Positions 44,220 through 54,788 of a DNA stretch of 64,000 nucleotides are shown in pieces. The translations under genes were made by a program, and so were the position numbers. The notes below the pieces were generated by a model. That model was not told where the DNA came from and made no database searches. It saw only the letters and a list, made by a program, of their open reading frames with translations. Origin of the DNA: Flammula alnicola (Eukaryota; Basidiomycota; Agaricomycetes; Agaricales; Strophariaceae); the NCBI GenBank assembly GCA_015499995.1, contig JADNRV010000164.1:49659-113658 (forward strand), written 5' to 3'. Numbering within the stretch: the stretch's first letter is position 1; each line of letters opens with the position of its first letter.

Positions 44220-47200
44220 ATGTCAAAACCCACAAACAATACTGTAAACACGAACAGCAGTAGACAACCCACACCGAACAACGCAAACGTCCATCAAGGT
44301 GCCAGCACGCGAAGCACGTCGCAGCCTGTCCCAACGCAACCGACACCCGACACTCCAGCCAAATCCCTATCCAAAGCACAGCTCATTAGCATATCAAAGT
44401 CAAATGTTAAAGGACGAGATACAGCTATACAATGGCTCAAGAAGAACGAACTACTCATAACGGAAGAAGAAATCACCACGAGCTCCCTATCCATGGCACT
44501 ACTATACCTAGTACACGGAAAGACCCCCGACATCAAGCAACTCGTCGACGGAATCAGAGCAGTCGCGCTCTGCCTCGACATGATAGACAAAGAACGTGTA
44601 GTCAACGAGCTAGCCAGCGAAATAAATACCCGCGCGACCGAGGCCGTTGATACCTTCAACCAACAACTGGAACTACTAACCGGGAAGATCGAGGAACTCG
44701 CGAAGGCCAACGAAACGCTCCAGCAGACCCAAACGCAGACCCAAACGAATCACACCACACCGACCTACGCATCAGTACTCGCAGGAGAAGGCGACAGCAA
44801 TACAAGGGCGATGATGGCCGCCGACAGGAGTATAGAGAGGGCGCTCCGCGAAGTAATGGTAAAAGGGGAAATTAGAAGGAGACAAATCCTGGTAGATGGC
44901 CTGGAAGGAGTGAAAAGCGCAACGGACGGACTAACGCACAAGGAACTAGTGAAGAAAGCGAACCTCGCCATCGAAGTACTGAAGGACAGCTCACTCGAGG
45001 ACGCCCCGACAAACTGCAAGGTCATCGCATCAATCATCCTAAAAAATGGAGGCGTTGTTTTCGAATTAAACTCGGAGGAAGCAGCGGACTGGGTCAAATC
45101 AGGCGACAACAAAGAAGCCTTCACCCAAGCCTTCGGAGGCGCAGCAGAACTCAAAGACAGAGCCACAGCCATTAAGATTCTATATCTACCTGTCTCTCTC
45201 CGTGAAACGCTAACCGGTCTCAAACATTCTGTAGAATCCGAGAACGCCCTTCCCGCAGGAACGATCACAAGGCTACGTTGGCTGCGAAACCCCGACAACT
45301 GGGACCCATCACAATACCTAGCCATGGGGGTAATGACGGTCAGAGGCAGCGAAGAATTCTAGTGTTTGAAAGTCCGGTCCGGTCCGGTCTTTTGGCCTCG
45401 AGGCCTTGGACCGAGACCGAGACCGGTCTTTACAGGTTCACAGACTGCAAAAGACCGGACTGAACCGACGTAGACCGGTCCAGAGCGGTCTTATGCGGTC
45501 TTTTGCAGTTACAAGACCGGTCTCAACCAGTTACGGTTCAGACCGGTTACAACTGGTTCAGACCGGTTGTGCATGTAGTTAATGATGTAGTACTTAGATA
45601 AAGGCAGCGTATAAAGAAACAAAGCAATATATTCAGAGCTACTAAATACAAAGTCTATGCTACTGCTATAGATAGTGTGATGTGGATAGTGAATGGTCCA
45701 CTCGAAGCTTGTCGCGAAACTCGTCGCGGTCGGTCGTCATCCTGGGTGTGGGCAGCGAGCATGTCGGGGCATTGGGTTGGGGTTGCGGCGCAGGTGCGGG
45801 GTGGGGGCGTGCCGGGCTCTGGGTCGACTGCGAATCGGGTGAGTTTGGTGAATGGGTTGGAGGTCTCGCTCATCGGCGAAGGACAGGGCGACTTCGGTGC
45901 CACTGGCGTCGAAAGTCGAAGCCAAACCACCTCCGTCTCGCTTTTGCACACGAGGGAGGTGGAGAGGTAGTGGCGGCGTCGAATGTCGCTACGACACCAC
46001 CTTCATCTCGCTCTTGCATACGAGGGAGGTGGTGGTAGATAGGGCAATCCAGGACCGGCTCGTTCTTGCACACGAGGGAGGCAGTAATGAGCGTCATCTA
46101 CAACCTGCCGAAAGGTAGGTTAGTAGATGTTTGAATAAGTAAAAGAAAAAAACAAACGCGCACGCGATAACAACTGTTATCGCGATCGCGTTTGCGACAC
46201 ACCTCGCAGGCCCCCCATTCCTGGGGTCCGCCTGTGGCCTTCTACACCCTCTGACCTTTGTCGACGAGCAAAAAACCGGCACACATCCCTCAGGTGAGGT
46301 CAGAGGCGTGTGTGCATCAGTCCACAGTCGTCGAAGATGGGCATGCGGCCGATTGGCGTGGTTCACATGGTAAAAGTCCTGTATGATTGCAAAAAAGCCA
46401 TTAGAAATAGTGATATAAGATAGAAAAACACCTACCAATGTTTTTCTTCGTTCTAGAGAGCGGGAGAGGTGAGGAGAAGGTAAGAGAAGAGGGAGATGGT
46501 CGTTGAAGATAACCATCAACGACGCGCGTCGTCGTTGATGGTTTACCCGGCAAATTCCGTGGCATGTCGATTGATAGAATCCATTGAGCGCAGAGTGTCG
46601 ACGAAAGGAGGGAAAGTACGAGGGAAGTGGTGGTTGCAGGAAGAGGTCCCATTCTCATCGCCGATGGTCAAAGATTTCATTTAGCCTGGGTGCACTATCG
46701 ATAATGTATTAACTACCAACGGTTAGACCTCAAACTCAAATCCATCGTCCGACAGTTCTAATTCTTTATCCCATGCTGAACAGTCCATATCCTCGACGAG
46801 CATCTCCTCAAAGTCAAAGAGACCAACCTCCTCAACCTGTGCTGTGTTCCACGCAGCCATATCATAGAGATCAGGTCCCCATGCGGATTTCATTATTACC
46901 AGTTCTTCGAAAACTATGGGGCCTAAGCATGCGCGGCGGTCCGTCGCAATTTGTTTGCTGCCGGAGAACAGGCGCTCGCATGGAACAGAAGAAGCTTGAG
47001 AGGGAAGCACGTCAAGTGCGATACGTGCGAGGGTCGGAAACAATTGCGCATGGTTCTACGTGACGCCGATAAGTGCATAAGATGATTTAGATAGATAAGT
47101 TACTTACCTGCCACCATTCAACGAGATCTGTGTCCTTTTTCACATCTCGTTGCATCGTACCAAGATAGCGGCGCAGTTCAGATGCCCAGCCCTCTTCCGC

Positions 47201-50200
47201 GTCATCAGCGAGAAGAGTTTCCCGATGCTTGTCGAATTCTGACAGTTCGATGGCATCCTCTGTGTCGTTCTCGGCGCCTGCGCGGAGAGCAGGAGCAGAC
47301 GGTCGATTTTTGTAGTACTGAGCCATCTAATTTATATACAATTAGCCTAGTAACTTCGCATAAATAGAACGGAATGACTTACAGTTCTCTCAACGATCTG
47401 TCTAGCTTCGTCTTGCCAGTCCTTTGCATCAGCATTTCCTGCTGCGATTTCCGTGGCTTGCTCTTCTGGACCGCCCCACGCGAGTTTGATGTAAGCGAGC
47501 TTGTAGTATGGATGAAGTACTTCGAAGTTCTCGTTAACATACATCCAACCAATTAAATTAAAATCTTACCGAGTGCTAGAACGAAACTGGGCTTCTCGTC
47601 CAGCCGTGAATAATACTTTCCCAGCTTTTCAAGACCGTCGTTGAGGGCATCCTTGTAGAGCGAATATTTTGGACTATTGCGCTTCTTCTCCCATGCCGAT
47701 TGAAGCTCTTCAAGAGCAGGAAGGGCACGCCAGAGCGTTGGTTGCTTTTCGGAGGAGAAATACTGCTGGATTCGATTTGAATCCTGATACACCAATCAGC
47801 AAATGTACGTGGATCGAGACCAGGTGGGAACAAGTAGACCTACCCCGAGTATGTCGCGCGCATCAACCACTCTGATCCAATCTCGATCTACCATCTTGAA
47901 CGCAGACCAAGGTATGTGCTTCACAAGGCGATTATCACGCCGTAACGTGGTGATAGGACCGTACATCTCATCAGCTGATGTCAAGAATAAGGCAATAGCC
48001 TATCAAGTATATCAGTAGGATGAATAAACTGAACAAAAGAGGTCAAATGCTCACCTGTCGGAGATTGTTGGCCTGGTCCAGCATTTTGAACGCAGTTCCC
48101 CATCGGATATTGCTGTGTAACGGAATCTTCACTGCTTCAGGAAGTCCGCAACGGATCTGGGTGCTATGAAAGTATTCGATGCGTTGCCCGGACGCTTGAA
48201 TCTAAAAATGAATAGTTATGTGAGCCGTGAATTTTCAAGATCTATGCATGCTTTACCTTGATAGCGAGCGTACGGATAGCGGCAATCACGTCCAAGGAGC
48301 CGCCTAAAACACGGTTGTCATCTCGGGTGGGGTCGTATTCCCAGATAGCCGTGGCATTTTCGACAGCTGCGATCTTTGTGATGTGGGACATAACGTCAAC
48401 ATTCCCAAGGTTGACGACATGCCCTAAGCAACTGCAAAAGATTCTTCAGTGCAATACAAGTTTGAAATAATGAATAAACGTACGGCAACTGTTGTTCATC
48501 GCTGTTCCACTCAAGACCTCGACGGGCGTGAATATCCTCGATAGTCTTACAAGTTGTGTTATTGTTGCCAGTGTTATCTAACGTTGCGGTGTAGAGCTGA
48601 CCGGCGACATCGGAATTAATGATATGATCGTGAGATGAATCAAATGACTTACCTTCGATCCCTTTTTGTCCATGATCCCAACGCGGTCAAGCAATCCCAC
48701 CGTATACCTCCCAAGGTTCTCCCCATTATGTGCGCCTGATAAGGCCTTGAACCCAATTACCGCAGCTCTCATCTTCCATTTATCTCCCTTCACCTCGATC
48801 CAGTGCCCTGTCATTCCCTGGAACCCCATCTTCGTTGTATCCGCTGACCACCCATCTTGAGTGATTGATACCTTCCCAGGAGCCGCCTACTCAAGTAAGT
48901 ATCAAGTCTCTTCCTTCCGTTTAGAGGAGAGAAATCTGCTTACTGTTATCGATTCTTTTAGCTCCTTCATGTGTCTTACAAACTGGTTGTGAAGATATAC
49001 CTTGACGTCGTAGGAGCTTGGAAGGTCTGCCATCGTTGATTTTGGCCTCATCGAGACAAGGGAGTTTCGAAACGCAGGATTATCGGCAAGCGCCAGCGGC
49101 TATAGGTGTGTTATCAATCATTTCTGTGATGCCAATGACACTACTAACAACTTACTTGGTTGTTAGTTGCGATGAGCTTCGCAACAGCATGGAGAATGCC
49201 CGCTCTTGTGAACTCGCGTGGCCCTGTCACCGTCTTAAAGTCCAACAGCTGCTGCTGTTTCTTCTTCGTCAGTTGGCCTCGCTTTTCTGCCTCTTTCTCG
49301 TCCTCCATCACTCTCCAAATTTCCCGTGGAATCGCCCAATGGTTGATTGGTATGCCTGCAGTTTCGCACTTCTCCTTGTAGAGGTTGTAATGCTGACGAA
49401 CATGCAGGCGACATGACGAGTTTCCTCCCTTATGGAAAGCTTTGCGCTTGCCGTGCAATTTGATGAAGCGCTCGTCAATCCTGGGTCATAGTAAGTAACA
49501 TATCTCTAGTATTCCTCATGCAAAGACTCACTTGCAGCTATTGCACCATCTTCCTGTTTCCGTTTCATATGTATCAGCGGCTACCTTGAACTTCACCGTC
49601 ACTTTGTCAGACATTATCGTCAAGAGATCAAGTGTCGAATCCTTCTTTACGGGCTTTGCTTGGAGGTCGGCGCCACGGTGATGGTCGTTCAGGCCATCAT
49701 CCTAGGATCTCGTGAGTGTCCGCATATCTGATATATAGTCTGGTCTCACCTCTTGCTCATTGGCTAGTTGTCCACGATCATCTACATCCTCGATTTCCTC
49801 CTCGCGAGGTTCAACATCTTCTTCTACCAGCTCTATGGCCTCTGCCTCACCCTCCGACTCCTCGACACGCCGCCGCTTGGTGGGCTTCTTCTTCACCTTG
49901 GGTTCTGAATCATCAGACTCCGAAGTCTCTGCACCTTCCTCTTCACTCTCTGCTTCGTCGCTGGCAGCCCTTTTACGGCTTTTTGAAGTTTTGGCTGTAT
50001 TCGGCCGCTTGGCATGCACCTTAGCCTTAGCCCTAGCCTTACCCTTACCCTTAGGCTCATGGAGCCGTGGTGGGATTCCTTTGGCAACTGTTCGAGTAGT
50101 AATAGGCATGTAGAAAAGTTTTTTTCAATAATTCTGAGACACAATATGTTCCGTGTTTGGTATAGTATTTTCTTCAAGTTGTAGTCACACATTTGGGTTT

Positions 50201-51172
50201 CATCCGAAAAAATCCAATTTGTGTTTGATTAGAGTGTTGGTTTGGCCTTCGAAGTAGAAATATTCTGAGCACAGGCCAACCTGTTTTCGAGGCTAGAAAG
50301 ACCGGTTGAGACTGGTAAAACCGGTCTTTGCTCGGTCTTTAAAAATTTGACATGGTGATGGACCGAAGACCGGACCGCGGTTACGGTCTTAATCGGTCTT
50401 TATATTTTCCGGTCCTGGCCGGTTAGGGTCCGGTCCAGTTCCGGTCTTTTTCCAGTCCTGTAACCGGACTTCCAAACACTAAAGAATTCTGCAACGAGAT
50501 CTACGAAAAAGGCATCATCGTCGAAGGCGGAAAATACAAATGCGACAGACTCAACGTCGACCCACAACAGTGCTACAACTGCCTCGAGTACGAGTGCGGT
50601 CACAGGGCCAGCGAATGCACCAAGACCACAGTCTGTCCCAACTGTACGAAAGACCACCGCTCCGGAGAATGCCCCGCAAGACGACACAAATACACCTGCA
50701 ACAATTGCAAGAAGCGCAATCTCCCATGCGACCATGCCTCATGGGACCACAAACGTTGTCAAACGTTCCAGAAATACAAGAAGAACCACTCCATCGCCCA
50801 CCCAGAAACGCAATACAAATATCACATTACAAAGGACCCCAAGACATGGGTAAAGTACAGCGACGCCAAGGCAGCGTCGTACGGAGGAGACTTCGCTGGG
50901 CCAGACCGCTGGCGAGGCAACACTAACGAATTCAGAACAGCGAACCGACAAGAACAACAAAGAGCCCAAGACAACGGCTGGCGAAGGCCACTAGGAACAG
51001 CCAGACTAAACGACTTCGTCGTAGCCAAGCAAAAACAATCCCAGCGACGAGGACCAGCGAACAAACCAACCAACTCACAAACCAACGCAGCACAGAACCA
51101 CGGCAACGACACAGCGACGAACAACAACCCAACAACGCAACCGAGCACCCAACCAGAACAGGACGTTCAATA
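44220..51172 (+). CDS. LINE ORF1 (Gag-like), split in two by a transposon
   Basis: RNA-binding ORF1 protein of a non-LTR element. Segment 1 (44220-45359) starts MSKPTNNTVNTNSSRQPTP, with a Thr/Gln-rich stretch, a predicted coiled coil (about residues 140-170) and an RRM-like region ending ATAIKILYLPVSLRETLTGL and YLAMGVMTVRGSEEF. Segment 2 (50490-51172) resumes in the same frame CNEIYEKGIIVEGGKY and carries knuckles CX2CX6HX4C (CYNC..), CX2CX3HX4C (CPNCTKDHRSGEC) and CNNCKK..C, then an Asn/Gln-rich tail ending TQPEQDVQ. The frame is continuous once the 5.1-kb hAT and one target duplication are ignored, so the ORF was open at the time of insertion. It is now interrupted by a stop 3 nt into the hAT. 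Confidence 0.85.
45352..45359. repeat. hAT target-site duplication, left copy (AAGAATTC)
   Basis: 8-bp direct repeat identical to 50482-50489, directly abutting the terminal inverted repeat. Confidence 0.95.
45370..45570. repeat. Subterminal ACCGGTC repeats, left end of hAT
   Basis: Repeated GACCGGTC, CCGGTCT and AGCGGTCT words in both orientations; mirrored at 50300-50475. Likely transposase-binding sites (inference from hAT biology). Confidence 0.6.
45935..46085 (+). repeat. Short tandem repeat inside hAT
   Basis: CTTGCACACGAGGGAGG-type unit occurs three times (near 45943, 46013 and 46066), joined by TCGCTACGACACCACC-like linkers. Non-coding part of the hAT. Confidence 0.55.
46154..46193. 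repeat. Strong palindrome inside hAT
   Basis: AAACGCG, then CGCGATAACA, a 2-bp centre AC, TGTTATCGCG, then CGCGTTT; two symmetric 2-nt mismatches. Could extrude as a 40-nt hairpin. Confidence 0.7.
46511..46543. repeat. Second hairpin inside hAT
   Basis: 14-bp arms AACCATCAACGACG and CGTCGTTGATGGTT separated by 5 nt. Confidence 0.7.
46723..50109 (-). CDS. hAT transposase
   Basis: DDE/RNase H-like transposase of the hAT superfamily, cutting and pasting the element at its ends. About a dozen exons on the minus strand. The N-terminus is MPITTRTVAKGIPPRLHEPK, then a basic and acidic low-complexity region (KRKRAASDEAESEEEG..). A zinc-finger-like segment follows, WCNSCK..GGNSSCRLHVRQHY (BED-type, about 49380-49560), then AGILHAVAKLIATNNQPLAL, KVSITQDGWSADTTKMGFQG (first acidic catalytic region), YTATLDNTGNNNTTC, CLGHVVNLGNVDV, SNIRWGTAFKML, a C-terminal dimerisation domain KDTDLVEWWQ and SQASSVPCERLFSGSKQIAT, ending DDGFEFEV. 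No stop was found in the exons read, so it may be active. Exact splice borders were not all checked. Confidence 0.88.
50482..50489. repeat. hAT target-site duplication, right copy
   Basis: AAGAATTC, identical to the left copy. Confidence 0.95.
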
Positions 51173-51236
51173 GAAATTCCCACTACCCATGTGACACCTT
51201 GCATGACTAAGGTGCCATCACTGATGGCATAGCCTC

Positions 51237-51408
51237 ACGAGCTCGTGGCGGCTATTTTTACCCATTGGCAATGGACGAGCTCGTGCTAATTAAGGGATGG
51301 GCAAGCTTGAGGGAGATCAATGGATGAGCCCGCCATCAGGGCCGATGGCCGAGCTTGTGACCATTGGATGCATGGATGAGCTCTCGTTCCATTGATGGAC
51401 GAGCTCGT
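51237..51408. repeat. Palindromic ACGAGCTCGT array at KDZ left end
   Basis: Perfect 10-bp palindrome ACGAGCTCGT at 51237-51246, 51275-51284 and 51399-51408, with degenerate versions between (GCCGAGCTTGTG, ATGAGCTCTCG). Each is preceded by a GATGG/AATGG-like word. A G-run at about 51426-51440 follows. Location and spacing suggest subterminal transposase sites. Confidence 0.6.
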
Positions 51409-51640
51409 CAAATTGGTGTTTTTGGGCCGGGGGGGGGGGAATTTTGTTTATATATTATATAGATTCTGCCTCTTCTTGCTCAGTAATATATTTAATTGCT
51501 ATGCCGGAGCGATTTTACATCAGAATTTGCAGTGGGACTGCAAATCCAGGGTACCCCTGGGTATTCATCAGGGAAACCCTCATGGCGGCCTCAAGGCAGT
51601 ATATAATGTGCATATTTGAATTTCAACGTTGTCCAAAATC

Positions 51641-52904
51641 ATGGCAAGGAATATGTCCATGTCGCTTCTGGGAGAGTATCTGCAACGGGCTCTCCGAGTG
51701 GAGGTCGATAACAGACATACAATCACCCAACCGGAACACATATCCCCGGAATTGCTACACGACTGCCACCACCTAATGCAGAAGGTCCTATCGGCATTCC
51801 GACACAAAAGTAAGTTTCAAAGGATCAGTTGTCAGCTTTTCTCTAACCTTTATATGACAGTTCAGCTCCCCTGGTCAATCCGGGAGTATAGCCGCCGGCT
51901 GACTGCATGTCAGAACGTCAGAAGTGCCAAGTTGGAGGCGGATCTCATGAAGGATTTTCGGCCTCTTACCTCCGGCACACTCCAGCTCATCAAAACGCCA
52001 TGTATTGTTGTCGATTCAGAAGACAATATTGTATTGTGGTACCTACCGGACGCTCTGACAATTCGAAGACATGTAAGTAATCACTTGTTTTCCACATTTC
52101 ATGACTGAATTTGATATCAAGAATGTGTTCATGGGACAACTAGTCCCGTTAAACCAGCGCTTGTGCCAGACCACCGGGCAAAATACTGATGCGGGCCAAT
52201 CTTCCCGGAAGTCAGGGTTTTATTATCCAAAGCATTCCCGGATCGCCACTGGAGAACTTTCAATGTCACCGTGCTGGAATGCGGTCGGACACCAGACATT
52301 TAGTTCATCCCCCATCCTGAAGGAGCCAACCGGTCTTCAATTCCTCCAGGATGCAAACGAGAGCTTGGCACTGCTCGGAGCCGCGTTATGGCTCCTGCAT
52401 CCAAGGCTAGCCCGCCGGGCATGTGAAGTAATGGAGCGGATTCGGCAGGGAGGCCTTCAGGAATCATCACTCACCGGGATGGAAGAATCCCGGCGTTTTT
52501 GGCCAACTCCCTTCACCGCTATGGCCGTTATCTCAAACAAAGAGTCTCCGGAGCATCGCGATTGGAGGGGAATGCCGGAGTTCTACGACCTTTTGACCAC
52601 TATGGGGTGGTACACCGATCTCGACTTCGACATTCCGGCACTCGGGTTCCGGTTCCAGTACGATCCGGGAACGATGATAGCGCTGTGTGGAAAGGCTCTC
52701 CCACATAAGGTTGACCGGGTGAAGGGGGAAAGAGTGTGTTTTGCGCAGTACTTTCATGCAAGCCCAATGGAGCATCATGCCAGAAACGATAGCCTCCAGG
52801 AGCAAGGGTACAGGCAGTGGATGACACAGGGAGCATTCTGGGAAATCATAGAGCATGGGGATCAATTTGATATAGTTAACCGGGGGCCAAACATTAGACG
52901 ATAG
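51641..52904 (+). CDS. TET/JBP-family 2-oxoglutarate/Fe(II) dioxygenase
   Basis: Nucleic-acid-base dioxygenase; family members oxidise 5-methylcytosine or thymine in DNA. ATG at 51641. Exons are joined by a GTAAGT intron at 51810-51860 and a second at about 52072-52122. Key residues: Fe-binding H-x-D as EHRDWRG (His 52554-52556, Asp 52560-52562), PALGFRFQYDPGTMIALCGK, distal His in ALPHKV (52704-52706), and 2-oxoglutarate-type Arg in GERVCFAQYFH (52731-52733). Upstream regions VDSEDNIVLWYLPDAL and LALLGAALWLLHPRLARRA fit the agaricomycete family. The protein is about 390 residues and complete, ending RGPNIRR, TAG. It is transposon-borne and divergent in orientation from the transposase. Activity is likely given intact metal and co-substrate residues; the substrate is not shown. 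Confidence 0.82.
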
Positions 52905-52928
52905 TGAGAGGAATATGGAATGTAATGA

Positions 52929-53823
52929 CTACTCTACAATTTCTACCTCTGAACTGGATTCTTCTGCTGTTTCAGACACACCAGGAACCGGCTGCTTTGA
53001 AGCAAATGTCTCTTGATCATTCTCCGAGGACTCATCCGAGTCGACATCTTCAAACATGGCATCAGTCAGCTTCCTAACCATCACCTGTCGTTCAACACGT
53101 TCCGCCTCGATGAGAGCCGTTTGAACCGCCTCACGCTCGTCTATAAGCTGATTATAGTGCGCTGTCTCTTGCTCGATGGCAGCCCGGAGGATCTCGCGGT
53201 ACTTCTCATAAGCACTCTTGAGGCTGAGAAGTCCCTCATCTGAGAGGGAGGCCGGTGTAAAGGCTGTTGTCATTTCAGCCTTTCCGGTCTCATTAGTTAG
53301 TAGATAGAATGGCAATGAGTAAAGTATACATACCATGAGATTCTGGCGGCTCCATGTTGTCAAGAGATCGTGCATTTTAGGTACTTCCGGCCGGAGCGGT
53401 ATTTGAGTATACCAATGGTCGCCAAGTCCATCGATGGGCGAGTCCGGTACGTCGGAATCATTGTCAGAGTAACGCTTGGAGAGGTGGGGGTGGCCTCGCA
53501 TGCATCGTCTGAGGTATTGGGGGACCTCCAACACTCGGGAACCACTTGTGAGACAGCCCAGGACTGTGATAGCATTGGTCTATCTTGAAATTAAGCCAGG
53601 CCTGCATCCGCTGGTTGCCACTTACCAGTTCCCGAAACATGTTCTCAGTAAACCACGTGTAAATGTCAGGATCCTGAGTGGCCACGTTCCGGCCAAAAAA
53701 CAGCGATGCCATTACGCGAAGTCGGCTTGAGAGATAATTGAGATAAGCCTGAGAATCCGCCATGGACATTTGCAGCAATTGAGCTGCAACTTGCATGAAA
53801 TCATCGTTGTCGAAGGCGGACAT
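52929..53823 (-). CDS. KDZ-element accessory protein, coiled coil
   Basis: Three or so exons on the minus strand. Start ATG at 53823 (MSAFDNDDFMQVAAQLLQMS), then DIYTWFTENMFRELVSG, YLRRCMRGHPHLSKRYSDND, KMHDLLTTWSRQNLM, a long helical and coiled-coil stretch (SLKSAYEKYREILRAAIEQE, ALIEAERVERQVMVRKLTDA) and an acidic Ser/Glu tail ending SSSEVEIVE. It is convergent with the TET/JBP gene; the stops are 25 bp apart. No enzyme motif is recognised. Probably an element-encoded helper, but the role is unknown. The join near 53560 uses a GT-AG pair that I could not place exactly. Confidence 0.6.
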
Positions 53824-53869
53824 GGTTGCTTTGTGGAGTGTCACGAGCACAGGGCTCTGGAAGATCCGG

Positions 53870-54770
53870 CCGGGGTCACACCAGATGAGTCACGCTCCGG
53901 CGGCGTCATGAGGGCAGTGCGCAGTTGCATGCCAGCTGGTGCAATATCTGCTGGAGATCAGCATGAGAGATGTGAAGGTCGCACTTCCAGTAGGATGCAA
54001 AGCCGCTGAGTAACACCATCGCAGCAGCAGTACTTCCGGCGGGGTTCGCCTTCACCTATTGTCAGGAAGTTACTATCGCTTGCACAACCATTGGGATCGT
54101 TTTCTTTTTCGCAAGCCATCTGGAGTAACAAACGTGATTTAATCAATGTTTTACAATTGTCTGATGCATTCACAGGTGCTCGAGCAGTTGAATGCCGGTG
54201 GGTGTGCAATGCCCGCCGGAGAGCAGCATGAGCATCATGTAATGTTACATTCTGTCCCGTTCAGGATGCAATGTCGCCGGGATGGGAGTGCCGCCGGCAT
54301 TCCATGGCGGAAGAAGCAATTCCGCCGGCGTCCTATTTGTGGCAGTGTCGCAATGTGGCAGCATGGAATGCCGGTGGGACAGTATGATGTCAGGTTCTGT
54401 CTTGCCATTCCAGCAGGGGCGCACTGCGGCTGGGAATTACCAGGCTGGCAGTAGGAAGTCCGGAAGTGTCGCAATTCCGCGAGGCTCGCCATGCCGGCTG
54501 CAGCAAGTCTGGCAATCACATTGGCGGGATGGTCACAACGCGGGCACAAAAATGAGTTTTGCTCCAGAGTTATTAGTGGTGTGTGCAGTCCATGCCGGTC
54601 ATGTGCAATGCCTGCACCTCCTGGCAGCACATGCCATGTCGGCGGATGTTGCTATTCCGGCAGGGATCACATGTCCGGCAGGGTTGCAATGCCGGTGGCA
54701 GCCATCCAGGCAGCTAAACGAGGATGCTATCAAGATGGTAGGTGCCCTGCTGCTCCAGGGCCAGTAAACT
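53870..54770. repeat. CCGG-rich non-coding spacer of KDZ element
   Basis: Between the accessory and transposase genes. The words ATGCCGG, GCCGGCGG, TTCCGCCGG and TGTCGCAAT recur dozens of times in both orientations, giving an irregular mosaic rather than a fixed-period tandem array. Open frames here are by-products of the repeated words. Confidence 0.5.
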
Positions 54771-54788
54771 ATATTAAATGTAATTACC

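Larger units (their letters stand above)
45360..50481 (-). mobile_element. Complete hAT-superfamily DNA transposon, 5,122 bp
   Basis: Termini TAGTGTTTGAAAGTCCGG (45360-45377) and, inverted, TAGTGTTTGGAAGTCCGG (50464-50481) match at 17 of 18 positions. It is flanked by a perfect 8-bp duplication. Both ends carry many subterminal ACCGGTC/GACCGG motifs (about 45370-45570 and 50300-50475). It encodes one multi-exon hAT transposase on the minus strand. 8-bp duplications and TAGTG ends are hAT hallmarks. Confidence 0.93.
44220..51200 (+). mobile_element. LINE retrotransposon fragment, interrupted by hAT, no ORF2
   Basis: Identified by its ORF1 (Gag-like protein with three zinc knuckles). No endonuclease or reverse transcriptase follows ORF1; sequence similarity to a KDZ-type element begins within 100 bp of the ORF1 stop. 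The element is thus 3' truncated, probably by the next insertion. Confidence 0.7.

Noticed and set aside
49990..50060. Telomere-like CCTTAGCCTTAGCCCTAG run
   Set aside because: It is coding sequence for the Lys/Ala/Gly-rich start of the hAT transposase.
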